From NCBI GenBank assembly GCA_964355675.1, contig CAYHEC010000018.1, positions 16,293 through 80,292 of the forward strand: a stretch of 64,000 nucleotides of DNA, written 5' to 3'. Each line of letters starts with the position of its first letter. Position 1 is the first letter of the stretch. A program made the position numbers and the translations under genes. The DNA comes from CAMBDS01 sp964355675 (GTDB lineage Bacteria > Electryoneota > AABM5-125-24 > Hatepunaeales > Hatepunaeaceae). The notes under the pieces were generated by a model. The model searched no databases and was not told the DNA's origin. It was given only the letters and a program-made list of their open reading frames with translations. Shown here piece after piece: positions 49,921 through 58,526 of this stretch.

Positions 49921-51734
49921 AGACGATGCTTGCAATAATAGCCATTCTCTTTCTGGCGATGCCCTCCCTTTCAGCATCCATTGAGAAAGAACCGGAATTC
50001 GACATACGTTTCGGACATCCTCTCTTCGATGGTGACGACTCGCTGGAGGTCTCGCTTATCGAAAGATGGCATTTGACTTCCCACGATCGCGCTACGCTTA
50101 ACCTTCGTCACACCGCTGACCTTTTCGCCAAAGACATTCGTATTTATTACCCGGATCTCGTTACACCTGGACGAGAAGCAGTTCTTTCACCGCTTGGCGC
50201 AGGAGTCAATTGGTCTAAAGCGATATGGAACGACCGTCCTTGGCGTGACTCGCGAACTAACCGAGCCGATCTGAACCTCCTCCCACCGATGATGATTGGA
50301 AAAGTTGAGAGTAAAATCGGTGGAGTTCTTGATGGCGAGATTGGTTTTGGATTGCAACGGCTCTCGCCCGTCGAAGCCTCGACACGTCAAGCGCTCACAT
50401 CGCTTCATCACCGAGAAGGCTTTTACGGCTTCGGCCCGGTGGAATTCACCCATACCAGATCTCTCACAGAGAATTCACGGCTCTACCTTGGTGGTTACTT
50501 CCCCTCCTCAACTGGTAGATTCCCACCTCACTCGGGATACCATGGGCAGACACTCTGGAGCAGATACAAGAAGGACTGGAGCGCTGAAAACAGCCTCTCG
50601 ATCATGGCGATGGATGGCTTGCACCATGTTGAGTCTCCCTATCAAGCGACCAGAAATGACGCCCACCGGAATGACTTGGACCTTAATTACGAAACCGGTC
50701 TGTTAACGCAAGCTCTTGTTTTAAGCCTATACCGTTCTGAGACATTGTACCTTCTCGATTCGATGCATACTTACGGACGTGAGTGGGGGCTGGGAATCAG
50801 ATTCGGGAGTGAATATCTCTATGGCAAAATCCGGACTGGAAACCGCGACGGTTGGCTTGGAGATGGACACCATTATACTGAAACCGAGTTTTCCGGAACA
50901 GTTGCATTAAAACAATCGCTTGGCGAAATTAATTTGTCAGGAGCGGTCGGCGCCGAAGGAATAATCCCAGATCGCCTTTATCCGGTGGGATCTCTACTTG
51001 CATCACTGTCGCTTAAAGAAATGACTCCTTATTTCAAAATAAGCCAGGCAGTCGATACTCATTCGCCTGAACAACGATTTGCCCGCTACAGTTCGTTCCG
51101 TATGGAAGAACCTCTTGAACCTGTTTGGGCTCTTTATCCTAATTTACCCATCGAAGGAAATGATATTCCGGCGACCCTGATCAGATCAGCTGAGATTGGC
51201 GCTATTATCCCTCTTTCGGCTGGAGAAGTAAAGGGCTCAGCATTTGTCTGGCATGAGGTAAACTCTGCGGGCTGGGTTGTAAGGGGTGATACAACGATAT
51301 TCTGGTCGGGAATCAAAGACCGTTCAGCGGAAGGCTGGCAGGGCGAGTATAAATACAACCGGAACGAATGGCGGGGAACAGTCTCTGCTATCGCGCTTTA
51401 CAAAAACAATGACATTTCAACTTATTCTGTCGAACCGCCTTTCCGATGCACGTGGGAGATTGGCCGACATAAATCCTTCTACAACGGCGCTTTTGAGACC
51501 GACATTCTATTGTCAGGCAGATATTACTCTCGCTTCAACTCCATCAGTGAACGATCTGGCGAGCGTTTGGGGGGAGCTTTTCCACTCGATATGCGTTTCA
51601 CTGGAAGAATACGCCGATTCACTTTCCATTACGGCCTTCATAATTGGAATTCGGCGCGCTACAGCCTGATTCCCGGCTACAAGATGATGCATAAAGAAGA
51701 GTACTGGGGCGTCGAATGGCTTCTGATAAACTGA
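49917..51734 (+). CDS. Outer-membrane beta-barrel paired with the ECF-S protein
   Basis: 605 residues from GTG 49917, chosen because it follows CAGGAGGAA and gives a normal signal peptide (KTMLAIIAILFLAMPSLSAS). GTG overlaps the ECF-S stop (GTGA). After a short periplasmic part (RADLNLLPPMMIGKVESKIG resembles the plug-to-barrel segment of TonB receptors) the protein is a run of amphipathic strands rich in Tyr/Trp/Arg (TRSLTENSRLYLGGYFPSST; YRSETLYLLDSMHTYG). The close coupling suggests it admits the nutrient that the ECF-S protein then captures (inference). The ligand is unknown. Confidence 0.75.
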   Translation: MKTMLAIIAILFLAMPSLSASIEKEPEFDIRFGHPLFDGDDSLEVSLIERWHLTSHDRATLNLRHTADLFAKDIRIYYPDLVTPGREAVLSPLGAGVNWSKAIWNDRPWRDSRTNRADLNLLPPMMIGKVESKIGGVLDGEIGFGLQRLSPVEASTRQALTSLHHREGFYGFGPVEFTHTRSLTENSRLYLGGYFPSSTGRFPPHSGYHGQTLWSRYKKDWSAENSLSIMAMDGLHHVESPYQATRNDAHRNDLDLNYETGLLTQALVLSLYRSETLYLLDSMHTYGREWGLGIRFGSEYLYGKIRTGNRDGWLGDGHHYTETEFSGTVALKQSLGEINLSGAVGAEGIIPDRLYPVGSLLASLSLKEMTPYFKISQAVDTHSPEQRFARYSSFRMEEPLEPVWALYPNLPIEGNDIPATLIRSAEIGAIIPLSAGEVKGSAFVWHEVNSAGWVVRGDTTIFWSGIKDRSAEGWQGEYKYNRNEWRGTVSAIALYKNNDISTYSVEPPFRCTWEIGRHKSFYNGAFETDILLSGRYYSRFNSISERSGERLGGAFPLDMRFTGRIRRFTFHYGLHNWNSARYSLIPGYKMMHKEEYWGVEWLLIN

Positions 51735-51893
51735 GTCGTTGGTCAAGGAGGAAAATAAGTTTGAGCATTATTTCCCAAAGCCAACGCAGGCAGTCAACCG
51801 GTTGCAGATTATCTTTTCAATTGGTAAATTAGGTTGTACATTGGTTTGTGAGGGTGATACCCGCTTCGGTTCCATCATTCGGAGGGTTGATAA

Positions 51894-52310
51894 ATGATCA
51901 ACATCGGTGTTTGTTGTCCGTACTGTCAGAAAAGTCTGATGAATCATCAGCATCGGATCAAGGACGTACCGTCGGTTGAATTGATAGGGAAGTTGCCGCC
52001 TGAATTAGGTTCCGCAGAAGGCATTATACGACTCTCAGCGTACTATGGCGACTACCAGATCGAAACGGTTCTCGTAATTCCGCCCAACACAATTGTCGAG
52101 TTCAAGTGCCCGTACTGCCATAAAGTACTGACTTCTTCTCGTGAATGTGATTTGTGCAGTGCTCCGATGGCGGCTCTCGAATTTCCTCGAGGCGGCAAAG
52201 TGCAGTTCTGTTCGAGACGAGGCTGTAAAAAGCATCTGATAGAATTTGAGGACGCCGAAGAGGAGCTTCGCGCTTTTTATGAGGAACATTCACCAAATCC
52301 TGAATCCTGA
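51894..52310 (+). CDS. Small multi-zinc-ribbon protein
   Basis: 138 residues, not recognised. Cysteine pairs occur at GVCCPYCQKS near the N-terminus, at FKCPYCHKVLTSSRECDLCS in the middle and at VQFCSRRGCKKHLIEFED near the end, enough for two or three zinc sites. A strand-rich stretch (YQIETVLVIPPN) separates the first and second. It is probably a zinc-stabilised cytoplasmic adaptor. The neighbours give no hint. Confidence 0.65.
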   Translation: MINIGVCCPYCQKSLMNHQHRIKDVPSVELIGKLPPELGSAEGIIRLSAYYGDYQIETVLVIPPNTIVEFKCPYCHKVLTSSRECDLCSAPMAALEFPRGGKVQFCSRRGCKKHLIEFEDAEEELRAFYEEHSPNPES

Positions 52311-52383
52311 TTCGAGAGCATTTTTGCCTTTACGAGTGGTAGATATCTACTTGTTCATGTTGTCACAATCAAAATTGATAGTC

Positions 52384-52457
52384 AGTACGACAGACATTCA
52401 TGTCTGTCACTGATCGAATTCCTTTTAATGGTGACAGACGAGAACGTCTGTCGTACT
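52384..52457. repeat. Twin-hairpin palindromic repeat
   Basis: The left arm AGTACGACAGAC-attcat-GTCTGTCAC and the right arm GTGACAGAC-gagaac-GTCTGTCGTACT are inverted copies around a 21-bp spacer. Each arm can also fold alone. Outer termini AGTACGAC/GTCGTACT pair perfectly. Confidence 0.8.
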
Positions 52458-52472
52458 TAAAGTCTTAGTCCA

Positions 52473-52727
52473 ATGTTCCTTAGGCAAACATTTTTATTCG
52501 CGGCAATAGTCATTTCAGGCAATATTCTCGGCAGATTCGCTCTGCCGGGCGCATTCTCGAAATCAGTGGTTAAAGGATCTATTTTTCTCGTGTTGGCGTT
52601 GTTGCTCGGATCGATAGCGTTGCTTCGAGCCTATCAAATTTCTCAGGCTGTTTTCGTCGTAGGGCTTTTTCTATTTACTGCCAGTTTAATTTTCAGCATT
52701 ATTAGAATCAAACATTTTCGAAATTAA
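52473..52727 (+). CDS. Small membrane protein of unknown function
   Basis: 84 residues with two or three hydrophobic helices (FLFAAIVISGNILGRFAL; SIFLVLALLLGSIALLRA; AVFVVGLFLFTASLIFSI) and a basic C-terminus (RIKHFRN). No family recognised. It lies alone before serC, after the twin-hairpin repeat. Confidence 0.5.
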   Translation: MFLRQTFLFAAIVISGNILGRFALPGAFSKSVVKGSIFLVLALLLGSIALLRAYQISQAVFVVGLFLFTASLIFSIIRIKHFRN

Positions 52728-52783
52728 GCATACTACCAGATTGCTTCGACAGGCAATTTGGCAATTTATCAACGGAGTATCCA

Positions 52784-53875
52784 ATGGCTTATAATCGTAT
52801 CTGGAACTTCAATGCCGGCCCGGCCGCATTGCCGCTTGAAGTGTTGGAGAAAATCCATAAAGACTGGTTCAATTACCCGAATTCTGGAATGAACGTGATG
52901 GAAATGTCCCATCGGGGCAAAGACTATGACGCGATCCACAATACGGCGATCTCGCATTTACGTACACTGCTCGATCTCCCTGAAAGTTACCATATACTTT
53001 TCCTGCAAGGTGGAGCCAGCCTCCAGTTTGCCATGGTTCCGATGAACTTCCTCACGGAAGGTAAAACCGCAGATTACGTCCATACCGGGGCTTGGGCTTC
53101 GAAGGCGATAAAAGAAGCCAAGCTATTCGGCAAGGTGAATGTTGCCTACGACGGTAAGGCGAACAACTACGAGCGTCTTCCGCGTCAGGATGAGCTGAAG
53201 CTTACTCCCGACGCCGCCTATCTCCATCTGACTTCGAACGAAACCATAGGCGGTATCGAGTTTTTCGATTATCTGAGCGGAGGAAATGTCCCGCTGGTCT
53301 GTGACATGTCGAGCGACATTCTCTCGCACCGCTTCGATCCCAAACCGTTTTCGATGATCTACGCTGGAGCGCAGAAGAATCTCGGTCCATCAGGAGTGAC
53401 GCTCGTGATTATCCGCGATGATTTTCTGAAAACCGCTAAAACCGGTCTTCCGACAATGCTCTCGTATGATACTCACATCCAGGAAAACAGTCTCTACAAC
53501 ACTCCTCCTACTTTCGGAATTTATACGATGAGCCTGGTTCTTCAATGGATCATCGACCAGGGTGGACTGGATGGAATCGAGAAGGCGAATCTGGCAAAAG
53601 CCAACCGTCTTTATAATGAAATCGACGACTCACAGGGTTACTATCGCGGAACCGTCGATACTACTGCACGATCTATAATGAATATCTGTTTCCGAATGGC
53701 AACTGAGGAGTTAGAGGAAAAATTCATTAAAGAGGCGAAAAGCGCCGGTTTCATTGGCCTGAAGGGACATAGATCGGTAGGAGGCATCAGAGTATCAGCT
53801 TATAATGCCGTACCCCTTGAAGCAATCGAAGCGCTTACAAACTTTATGGAAGAATTCAAGGCAAACAACAAATAG
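52784..53875 (+). CDS. serC: Phosphoserine aminotransferase
   Basis: 363 residues, the usual SerC length. Signature blocks: NFNAGPAALPLEVLEKI, MSHRGKDYDAIHN, HILFLQGGASLQFAMVPMNF, CDMSSDILSHRFDPKPFSMI and the PLP-lysine segment YAGAQKNLGPSGVTLVIIRD. SVGGIRVSAYNAVPLEAI closes the protein. It makes 3-phosphoserine from 3-phosphohydroxypyruvate. serA follows 73 bp downstream, across a GGGTCGATTT/AAATCGACCC hairpin at 53893-53914. Confidence 0.97.
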   Translation: MAYNRIWNFNAGPAALPLEVLEKIHKDWFNYPNSGMNVMEMSHRGKDYDAIHNTAISHLRTLLDLPESYHILFLQGGASLQFAMVPMNFLTEGKTADYVHTGAWASKAIKEAKLFGKVNVAYDGKANNYERLPRQDELKLTPDAAYLHLTSNETIGGIEFFDYLSGGNVPLVCDMSSDILSHRFDPKPFSMIYAGAQKNLGPSGVTLVIIRDDFLKTAKTGLPTMLSYDTHIQENSLYNTPPTFGIYTMSLVLQWIIDQGGLDGIEKANLAKANRLYNEIDDSQGYYRGTVDTTARSIMNICFRMATEELEEKFIKEAKSAGFIGLKGHRSVGGIRVSAYNAVPLEAIEALTNFMEEFKANNK

Positions 53876-53948
53876 TAGCACTGATGGATTGGGGGTCGAT
53901 TTGGAAATCGACCCTACGCGAGTGTGAGCTTAATTACAAGGAAAAGCA

Positions 53949-54851
53949 ATGAAAATACTGATCAATGACGGGCTTTCAATCGAGGGTATCGACGCACTTC
54001 GCAAAGCTAATTTCGAAGTCCACGACTTAAAAATACCCCAGGATGAACTGCCGTCCCGCATTAGCGAATATGACGCTATCGTCGTGCGTAGCATGACCAA
54101 GGTCAACGCAACAATAATAGACAGCGGAAAGAATCTTAAAGTCGTTGTTCGTGGCGGTGTTGGCGTCGATAATATCGACGTTAAATACGCCGAGAGCAAA
54201 GGCGTCAAAGTGTTCAACACTCCTACCGCCTCTTCGGCTTCCGTAGCTGAACTCGCGCTTGCGCACATCTTTGCGCTGGCGCGCTTTATCCCAGACGCAA
54301 ATATCACCATGCGCGCGGGACTTTGGGAAAAAAAGAAGTACGCCAAAGGGATCGAAGTCGGTGGTAAAACGCTGGGTATTCTTGGCATTGGGCGTATTGG
54401 AAGGGAGCTTGCCAAACGTGCTATTGCACTGGGAATGAAAGTTATCGCCTTTGACCCCTACGTTGCGTCGATCGATATTCCTGTAACCCTGATGAGCAAG
54501 GATGAAGTCCTTGCCCAGTCAAACTTCATTTCGCTCCACATGCCCAAAGATCCATCTGGTTACGTTATTGGTGAAGCCGAGATTGTCAAAATGCAAAACG
54601 GAGCATTCGTCATCAACTGTGCCCGGGGTGGGGTAATGGACGAGAAAGCCGTTCTGGCGGCACTCAACAGTGGTAAACTCGCCGGGGCCGGGATCGATGT
54701 TTTTGAGCAAGAACCATCTAATCACCTTGAGTTGGTGAGCCACCCGAAGGTTTCAGTTACCCCGCATATCGGAGCCAACACCGAAGAAGCCCAAGAGCGT
54801 GTCGGAGCCGAAGTTGCTAAGGTGTTGATCGAATTTTTCAAGAAGGCTTAA
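53949..54851 (+). CDS. serA: D-3-phosphoglycerate dehydrogenase, short form without ACT domain
   Basis: 300 residues. The substrate-binding domain comes first (LINDGLSIEGIDALRK; IVVRSMTKVNATI), then the NAD-binding domain with LGILGIGRIGRELAKRAIAL and the catalytic set: NCARGGVMDEKAVL (Arg), VFEQEPSNHLELVSHPKV (Glu) and SVTPHIGANTEEAQERVG (His). The regulatory ACT domain of long SerA is missing, so serine feedback is not expected. With serC upstream it forms the serine branch. Confidence 0.93.
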   Translation: MKILINDGLSIEGIDALRKANFEVHDLKIPQDELPSRISEYDAIVVRSMTKVNATIIDSGKNLKVVVRGGVGVDNIDVKYAESKGVKVFNTPTASSASVAELALAHIFALARFIPDANITMRAGLWEKKKYAKGIEVGGKTLGILGIGRIGRELAKRAIALGMKVIAFDPYVASIDIPVTLMSKDEVLAQSNFISLHMPKDPSGYVIGEAEIVKMQNGAFVINCARGGVMDEKAVLAALNSGKLAGAGIDVFEQEPSNHLELVSHPKVSVTPHIGANTEEAQERVGAEVAKVLIEFFKKA

Positions 54852-54861
54852 TTACTTCAGT

Positions 54862-54931
54862 TGGTAAGGCGGATTAAATCCGTCTTACAAATGTCTTCTT
54901 AGATACGGTAGGGCGGATTTCAATCCGCCCT
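54862..54931. repeat. Two GTAGGGCGGAT-type hairpins
   Basis: GGTAAGGCGGATTAAATCCG (with TCTTAC) at about 54862-54887 and GTAGGGCGGATTTCAATCCG (with CCCTAC) at about 54909-54933 are two related hairpins between serA and the HD gene. Confidence 0.7.
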
Positions 54932-54968
54932 ACTGACCTCTCATTTATCACATTTTCGTGGATGTTTC

Positions 54969-55508
54969 GTGTCTCATACCATTGAATCGTTATTTCCGCA
55001 AATCGCCCGCATTACGTCAGCCGAACTGCGCGACCAAGTTGTGTGGTGTTGGGAAGAAGCCGTCCAGCGTGGCAAGTGGACTATAGATGACCTCGAAACG
55101 ATGCCATTTTCTCTGCTCGCCAAAATCGACGGTCTTTCGTTGGCACTTCATACTCGAACGGTGACCGATTGCTCGCTTGCTTTGGGAGAGATTCTCGACC
55201 GAACGTACAGCAATCAATTCCGAATCGACTTCGACATCCTGACCGCGGGTGGCGTCCTGCACGACGTTGGCAAACCGCTTGAGTATTGCCGCACTCCGGA
55301 GGGAAACTATGTCGTCAGCGCAAGCGGTAAGATTCTACGCCACCCGATCTCGGGATGCGCGCTGGCGGCTGAATTTGGTTTGCCGGAATCTGTCCAGCAT
55401 ATTATCGCCGTCCATTCACGGGAAGGCGATGGCGGGTATCGTTCCCCAGAAGCTTGGATCATCCATCACGCAGATTTTGTCAACTTCGAACCACTGCGAT
55501 CGCGATAG
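54969..55508 (+). CDS. HD-domain metal-dependent phosphohydrolase
   Basis: 179 residues from a GTG start. The HD motif appears as FDILTAGGVLHDVGKPLEYC, with a partner His in LRHPISGCALAAEFGLPESV, another in HIIAVHSREGDG and the closing WIIHHADFVNFEP, giving the H...HD...H...H...D set of metal ligands. It resembles small HDIG phosphohydrolases. The substrate is unknown. It is followed by a HAD phosphatase, possibly in the same transcript. Confidence 0.82.
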   Translation: MSHTIESLFPQIARITSAELRDQVVWCWEEAVQRGKWTIDDLETMPFSLLAKIDGLSLALHTRTVTDCSLALGEILDRTYSNQFRIDFDILTAGGVLHDVGKPLEYCRTPEGNYVVSASGKILRHPISGCALAAEFGLPESVQHIIAVHSREGDGGYRSPEAWIIHHADFVNFEPLRSR

Positions 55509-55535
55509 CGAATAAATGCAGTTAAGTGGAATTCT

Positions 55536-56183
55536 CTGAAAAACAAATTCTCAGCAGTCCTCTTCGATCTTGATGGCGTCCTGATCGACTCCCCCCCTAT
55601 TCATGCATGGGCTTGGGCAGAGATGTTTCGACCGTTCGGAATCGAACTCCCTCCACAGCGGCTTCATCGCGAAGAAGGGAGAAAGTCGGAAATGATTGCC
55701 GCTGGTATTCTTGAAGAGTATCATCTGGTCATTCCTGAAGCAGAACTTATTGACTTGCTCAACAAGAAGCGTGCGCTCTATCGATCAGCTTCACCCAAAG
55801 GAATGCGACGGGACTCACTTCAGGCTATCCGCGAATTGAAGAGTCTTGGATTAAAAATCGGCTTGGTATCGGGTTCGGCACTCGAAAATGTCACTGGTAT
55901 TTTGCACTTCGAGGAAATCGATCTTTTTGACGTGCTCATTACTGCTGAAGAGTATTTACGAGGAAAACCCGATCCCGAACCTTATCTTACCGCTTGCACG
56001 CGTCTGGGAGTATCGCCAGCTCAAACAGTTGCCATTGAGAATGCCCCGCTTGGTATTTCATCTGCCAAGTCAGCCGGACTCTACGTTGTCGGAGTGTTGA
56101 CGACTCTTTCAGCCGTCGAGCTTTCTCAAGCCGACTGCTTGTTGCCCAATCTTACTGGTCTGGTAAATTTATTGATGAATTAA
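55536..56183 (+). CDS. HAD-superfamily phosphatase, beta-phosphoglucomutase-like
   Basis: 215 residues if started at CTG 55536. The first ATG (55623) lies after the nucleophile motif, which is encoded upstream as KNKFSAVLFDLDGVLIDSPP, so the ATG cannot be the true start. The remaining motifs are LKIGLVSGSALENVTGIL (motif II), YLRGKPDPEPYLTACTRL (motif III Lys) and TVAIENAPLGISSAKSAG (motif IV). A helical cap is present (about 20-85). It is a cytoplasmic sugar-phosphate phosphatase or mutase by family; the exact substrate is unknown. fbp follows 20 bp downstream. Confidence 0.85.
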   Translation: MKNKFSAVLFDLDGVLIDSPPIHAWAWAEMFRPFGIELPPQRLHREEGRKSEMIAAGILEEYHLVIPEAELIDLLNKKRALYRSASPKGMRRDSLQAIRELKSLGLKIGLVSGSALENVTGILHFEEIDLFDVLITAEEYLRGKPDPEPYLTACTRLGVSPAQTVAIENAPLGISSAKSAGLYVVGVLTTLSAVELSQADCLLPNLTGLVNLLMN

Positions 56184-56203
56184 AACTAAAGTAAATATAC
56201 TGA

Positions 56204-57226
56204 ATGTTTGAACTCTTTACGCTAAACCGGCACGTCCTCGAAACCCAAAGAAAATTCCCCCACGCGACAGGGAGTTTCACGGGACTGTTGCAATATATCG
56301 CTACAGCCGCCAAGGTCGTTTCCCGGGAAGTCCGGGTGGCAAGCCTTGCGCAGCACTTCGGCGCTTCAGGTACTGTCAATGTACAGGGAGAAATTCAGCA
56401 AAAGCTCGATATTCTTGCTCACAATGTTCTTGCCAAATTGATGGTAGAATCCGGGTACATAGCCGTCATGGGATCGGAGGAAGAAGATCAGGAGATCATC
56501 ACGCCTAATGACCACCGGCGTGGAGGATACGTCGTCAACTTCGACCCGCTCGATGGTTCTTCTAATCTTGACGCAAACGTACCGACCGGAACAATTTTCT
56601 CTATTTTGCCCAGAATCACCGCCAGCCGTGAAGAACCGAGTGTGATCGATTGTATGCAACAGGGTCGCAGGCAAGTTGCGGCCGGGTATATCCTGTACGG
56701 TTCAGCAACGATGTTTGTCTATACCACCGGAGCCGGAGTTCACGGATTCACTCTCGATCCGACGATTGGTGAATTCCTTTTGACTCATCCGGACATCAAA
56801 ACACCCGACTGCGGAACCTACTACAGCGCCAATCTCGGAAACCGGTTATTCTGGTCGGAGGGTGTCCGCCGATACCTCGACGATCTGAACCTTGATGATA
56901 GCGAAAGCGGCAAACCTTATTCGTGTCGTTATGTTGGATCGTTGGTGGCTGACTTCCACAGAAATTTATTATATGGTGGAATTTTCCTCTATCCTTCGGA
57001 TTTCAAAAAAGATCCATCGAAACCGAAACCAAAACTGCGCCTGCTCTACGAAGCCAATCCGCTGGCGATGCTTGTAGAACAGGCTGGCGGGAAGGCTTCT
57101 GATGGACACCGGCATATTCTTGATATTGTGCCACTCGACTTGCATCAACGGGTGCCGCTTTTCATTGGCAGTAAAAAGAATGTGGAAGAGTTGGAATCCT
57201 ATGTTCAACGATATGACCGATCGTAA
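56204..57226 (+). CDS. fbp: Class I fructose-1,6-bisphosphatase
   Basis: 340 residues. Diagnostic segments are MGSEEEDQEI (metal-binding Glu), VNFDPLDGSSNLDANVPTGT (phosphatase/inositol signature), DFHRNLLYGGIFLYPSD and KLRLLYEANPLAMLVEQAGG, then a closing HQRVPLFIGSKKNVEELE. It removes the 1-phosphate in gluconeogenesis, so the organism can probably make hexoses from smaller carbon compounds. Confidence 0.96.
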   Translation: MFELFTLNRHVLETQRKFPHATGSFTGLLQYIATAAKVVSREVRVASLAQHFGASGTVNVQGEIQQKLDILAHNVLAKLMVESGYIAVMGSEEEDQEIITPNDHRRGGYVVNFDPLDGSSNLDANVPTGTIFSILPRITASREEPSVIDCMQQGRRQVAAGYILYGSATMFVYTTGAGVHGFTLDPTIGEFLLTHPDIKTPDCGTYYSANLGNRLFWSEGVRRYLDDLNLDDSESGKPYSCRYVGSLVADFHRNLLYGGIFLYPSDFKKDPSKPKPKLRLLYEANPLAMLVEQAGGKASDGHRHILDIVPLDLHQRVPLFIGSKKNVEELESYVQRYDRS

Positions 57227-57291
57227 ATTGATCGGTTCGTGCTTTTGTTTTGTTGATTATTAGTTACTATGTCTTGGATTGCGGGCTTTCA

Positions 57292-57454
57292 GAGTTCGTT
57301 GATTTATTCGTTCGAGTAGAGATTTGATTCTCTTGGAGGGGGGGCTTCAGCCCCCCCTAAAGGACAATCAAGCACAAACAAGGGCGGGCTGAAGCCCCCC
57401 CTCCAAGAGAATCTTGTCCGAATTGGCGTCCCAAGCGAATAAATCAACGAACTC
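57292..57454. mobile_element. MITE-like element, family 1, second copy
   Basis: 163 bp with the same perfect 18-bp termini GAGTTCGTTGATTTATTC as 39903-40043 and a TTTCA target duplication. The interior differs: two inverted copies of a GGGGGGCTTCAGCCCCCC-type hairpin with TTGGAG arms, around a spacer whose complement contains TTTGTGCTTG. Removing it restores a hairpin GCGGGC-tttca-GTCCGC nearly identical to the one at 27655. It sits 27 bp upstream of tRNA-Leu. Confidence 0.92.
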
Positions 57455-57481
57455 TTTCAGTCCGCTCTTCAGGGTGTTATT

Positions 57482-57567
57482 GCGAGAGTGGCGGAACTGG
57501 CAGACGCGCCGGACTTAGGATCCGGTCCGCTGAAAGGTGGATGGGGGTTCGACTCCCCCCTCTCGCA
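57482..57567 (+). tRNA. tRNA-Leu (anticodon TAG)
   Basis: Acceptor GCGAGAG/CTCTCGC, anticodon stem CCGGA/TCCGG with loop CTTAGGA (anticodon TAG), a long class-II variable arm (GTCCGCTGAAAGGTGGAT) and T-arm GGGGGTTCGACTCCCCC. Discriminator A; no CCA encoded. The MITE just upstream may have displaced its promoter. Confidence 0.95.
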
Positions 57568-57596
57568 CAAATGATAAGACCTTATTTGATGTTGCT

Positions 57597-58526
57597 ATGT
57601 CAAGTAATATAGAACTCGAAGCTGCTGAAATCTCGACAATCACCCGTTTGGGGATGATTGTCAATTCCTTCCTCGCTATTGCCAAGCTGATCATTGGTTA
57701 TTTGGTGGGTTCATTGTCGCTCCTTGCCGATGGATTCAATTCTTTAACTGACATCCTCACCGACTTTGCAGTTTTGATAGGAACTGCTTTTGGGGCAAAA
57801 CCTGCCGACACGAGCCATCCCTATGGTCACGGGAAAATTGAGACCATTGTTGCTCTAATCGTCGATCTCGGTGTGTTTAGCGTCGGTGCTGGTATCATAC
57901 TCACCGCAATAAAATCACTGATCGACGAGCCGGCGATACCTTCAAGCGGACTTGCTGTGGTGGTAATCTCAGCGGTTACTATCATTGCCAAGGAGCTCCT
58001 CTTTCGTAAAACCACTAAAATCGCAGTTAAATGTCGCTCTGCCGCGCTTCGAGGCAAGGCCTGGGACCACCGCTCGGACGTTGCAGTTTCGTCGATTGTG
58101 TTGTTAGGCGGCATTGGATCGATTTACGGATTGGAACATGCCGACGCGATAGCTGGATTAGTTGTCGGTTTGGTGGTGCTTGGCGTCGGCGGAAAGCTCG
58201 CCTTCGAGACACTGATCGAGCTCACAGAAGGAACAGCGGGAAGTGATACTCACAAGACCATCGATGAAGTTTTGCTAACCGTGGCGGAGGTCAAAGGCTG
58301 GCACAAACTGCGCACGCGACGGATTGGGCGGGAATTGTTAATGGACGTTCATATCCTTATCGATCCTGATATGAGTGTCGAAGCGGCTCATCAGGTCGTC
58401 AGGCGGATAGAGGGATTGCTCGCCGCTTCGCTAAATTGGCCGATCAACCTGACAATCCACATCGATCCGAATAATGACGAAATTCGTACATTACGCCAAG
58501 CGGCCGGGGATGTTACTTTACGTTAA
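57597..58526 (+). CDS. Cation-diffusion-facilitator family transporter
   Basis: 309 residues from ATG 57597; an earlier ATG at 57537 lies inside the tRNA. Six membrane helices with the CDF metal sites GSLSLLADGFNSLTDILTDF (TM2 Asp residues) and SHPYGHGKIETIVALIVDLG, and in TM5 AWDHRSDVAVSSIVLL (HxxxD). The cytoplasmic ZT-dimer domain occupies about 205-300 (HKLRTRRIGRELLMDVHILI; NLTIHIDPNND). The family exports zinc, iron or similar divalent metals by proton antiport; the metal cannot be fixed. Confidence 0.9.
   Translation: MSSNIELEAAEISTITRLGMIVNSFLAIAKLIIGYLVGSLSLLADGFNSLTDILTDFAVLIGTAFGAKPADTSHPYGHGKIETIVALIVDLGVFSVGAGIILTAIKSLIDEPAIPSSGLAVVVISAVTIIAKELLFRKTTKIAVKCRSAALRGKAWDHRSDVAVSSIVLLGGIGSIYGLEHADAIAGLVVGLVVLGVGGKLAFETLIELTEGTAGSDTHKTIDEVLLTVAEVKGWHKLRTRRIGRELLMDVHILIDPDMSVEAAHQVVRRIEGLLAASLNWPINLTIHIDPNNDEIRTLRQAAGDVTLR

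Noticed and set aside
57537..57596. ATG inside tRNA-Leu as start of the CDF transporter
   Set aside because: The first 20 codons would be tRNA sequence; the family N-terminus fits ATG 57597.
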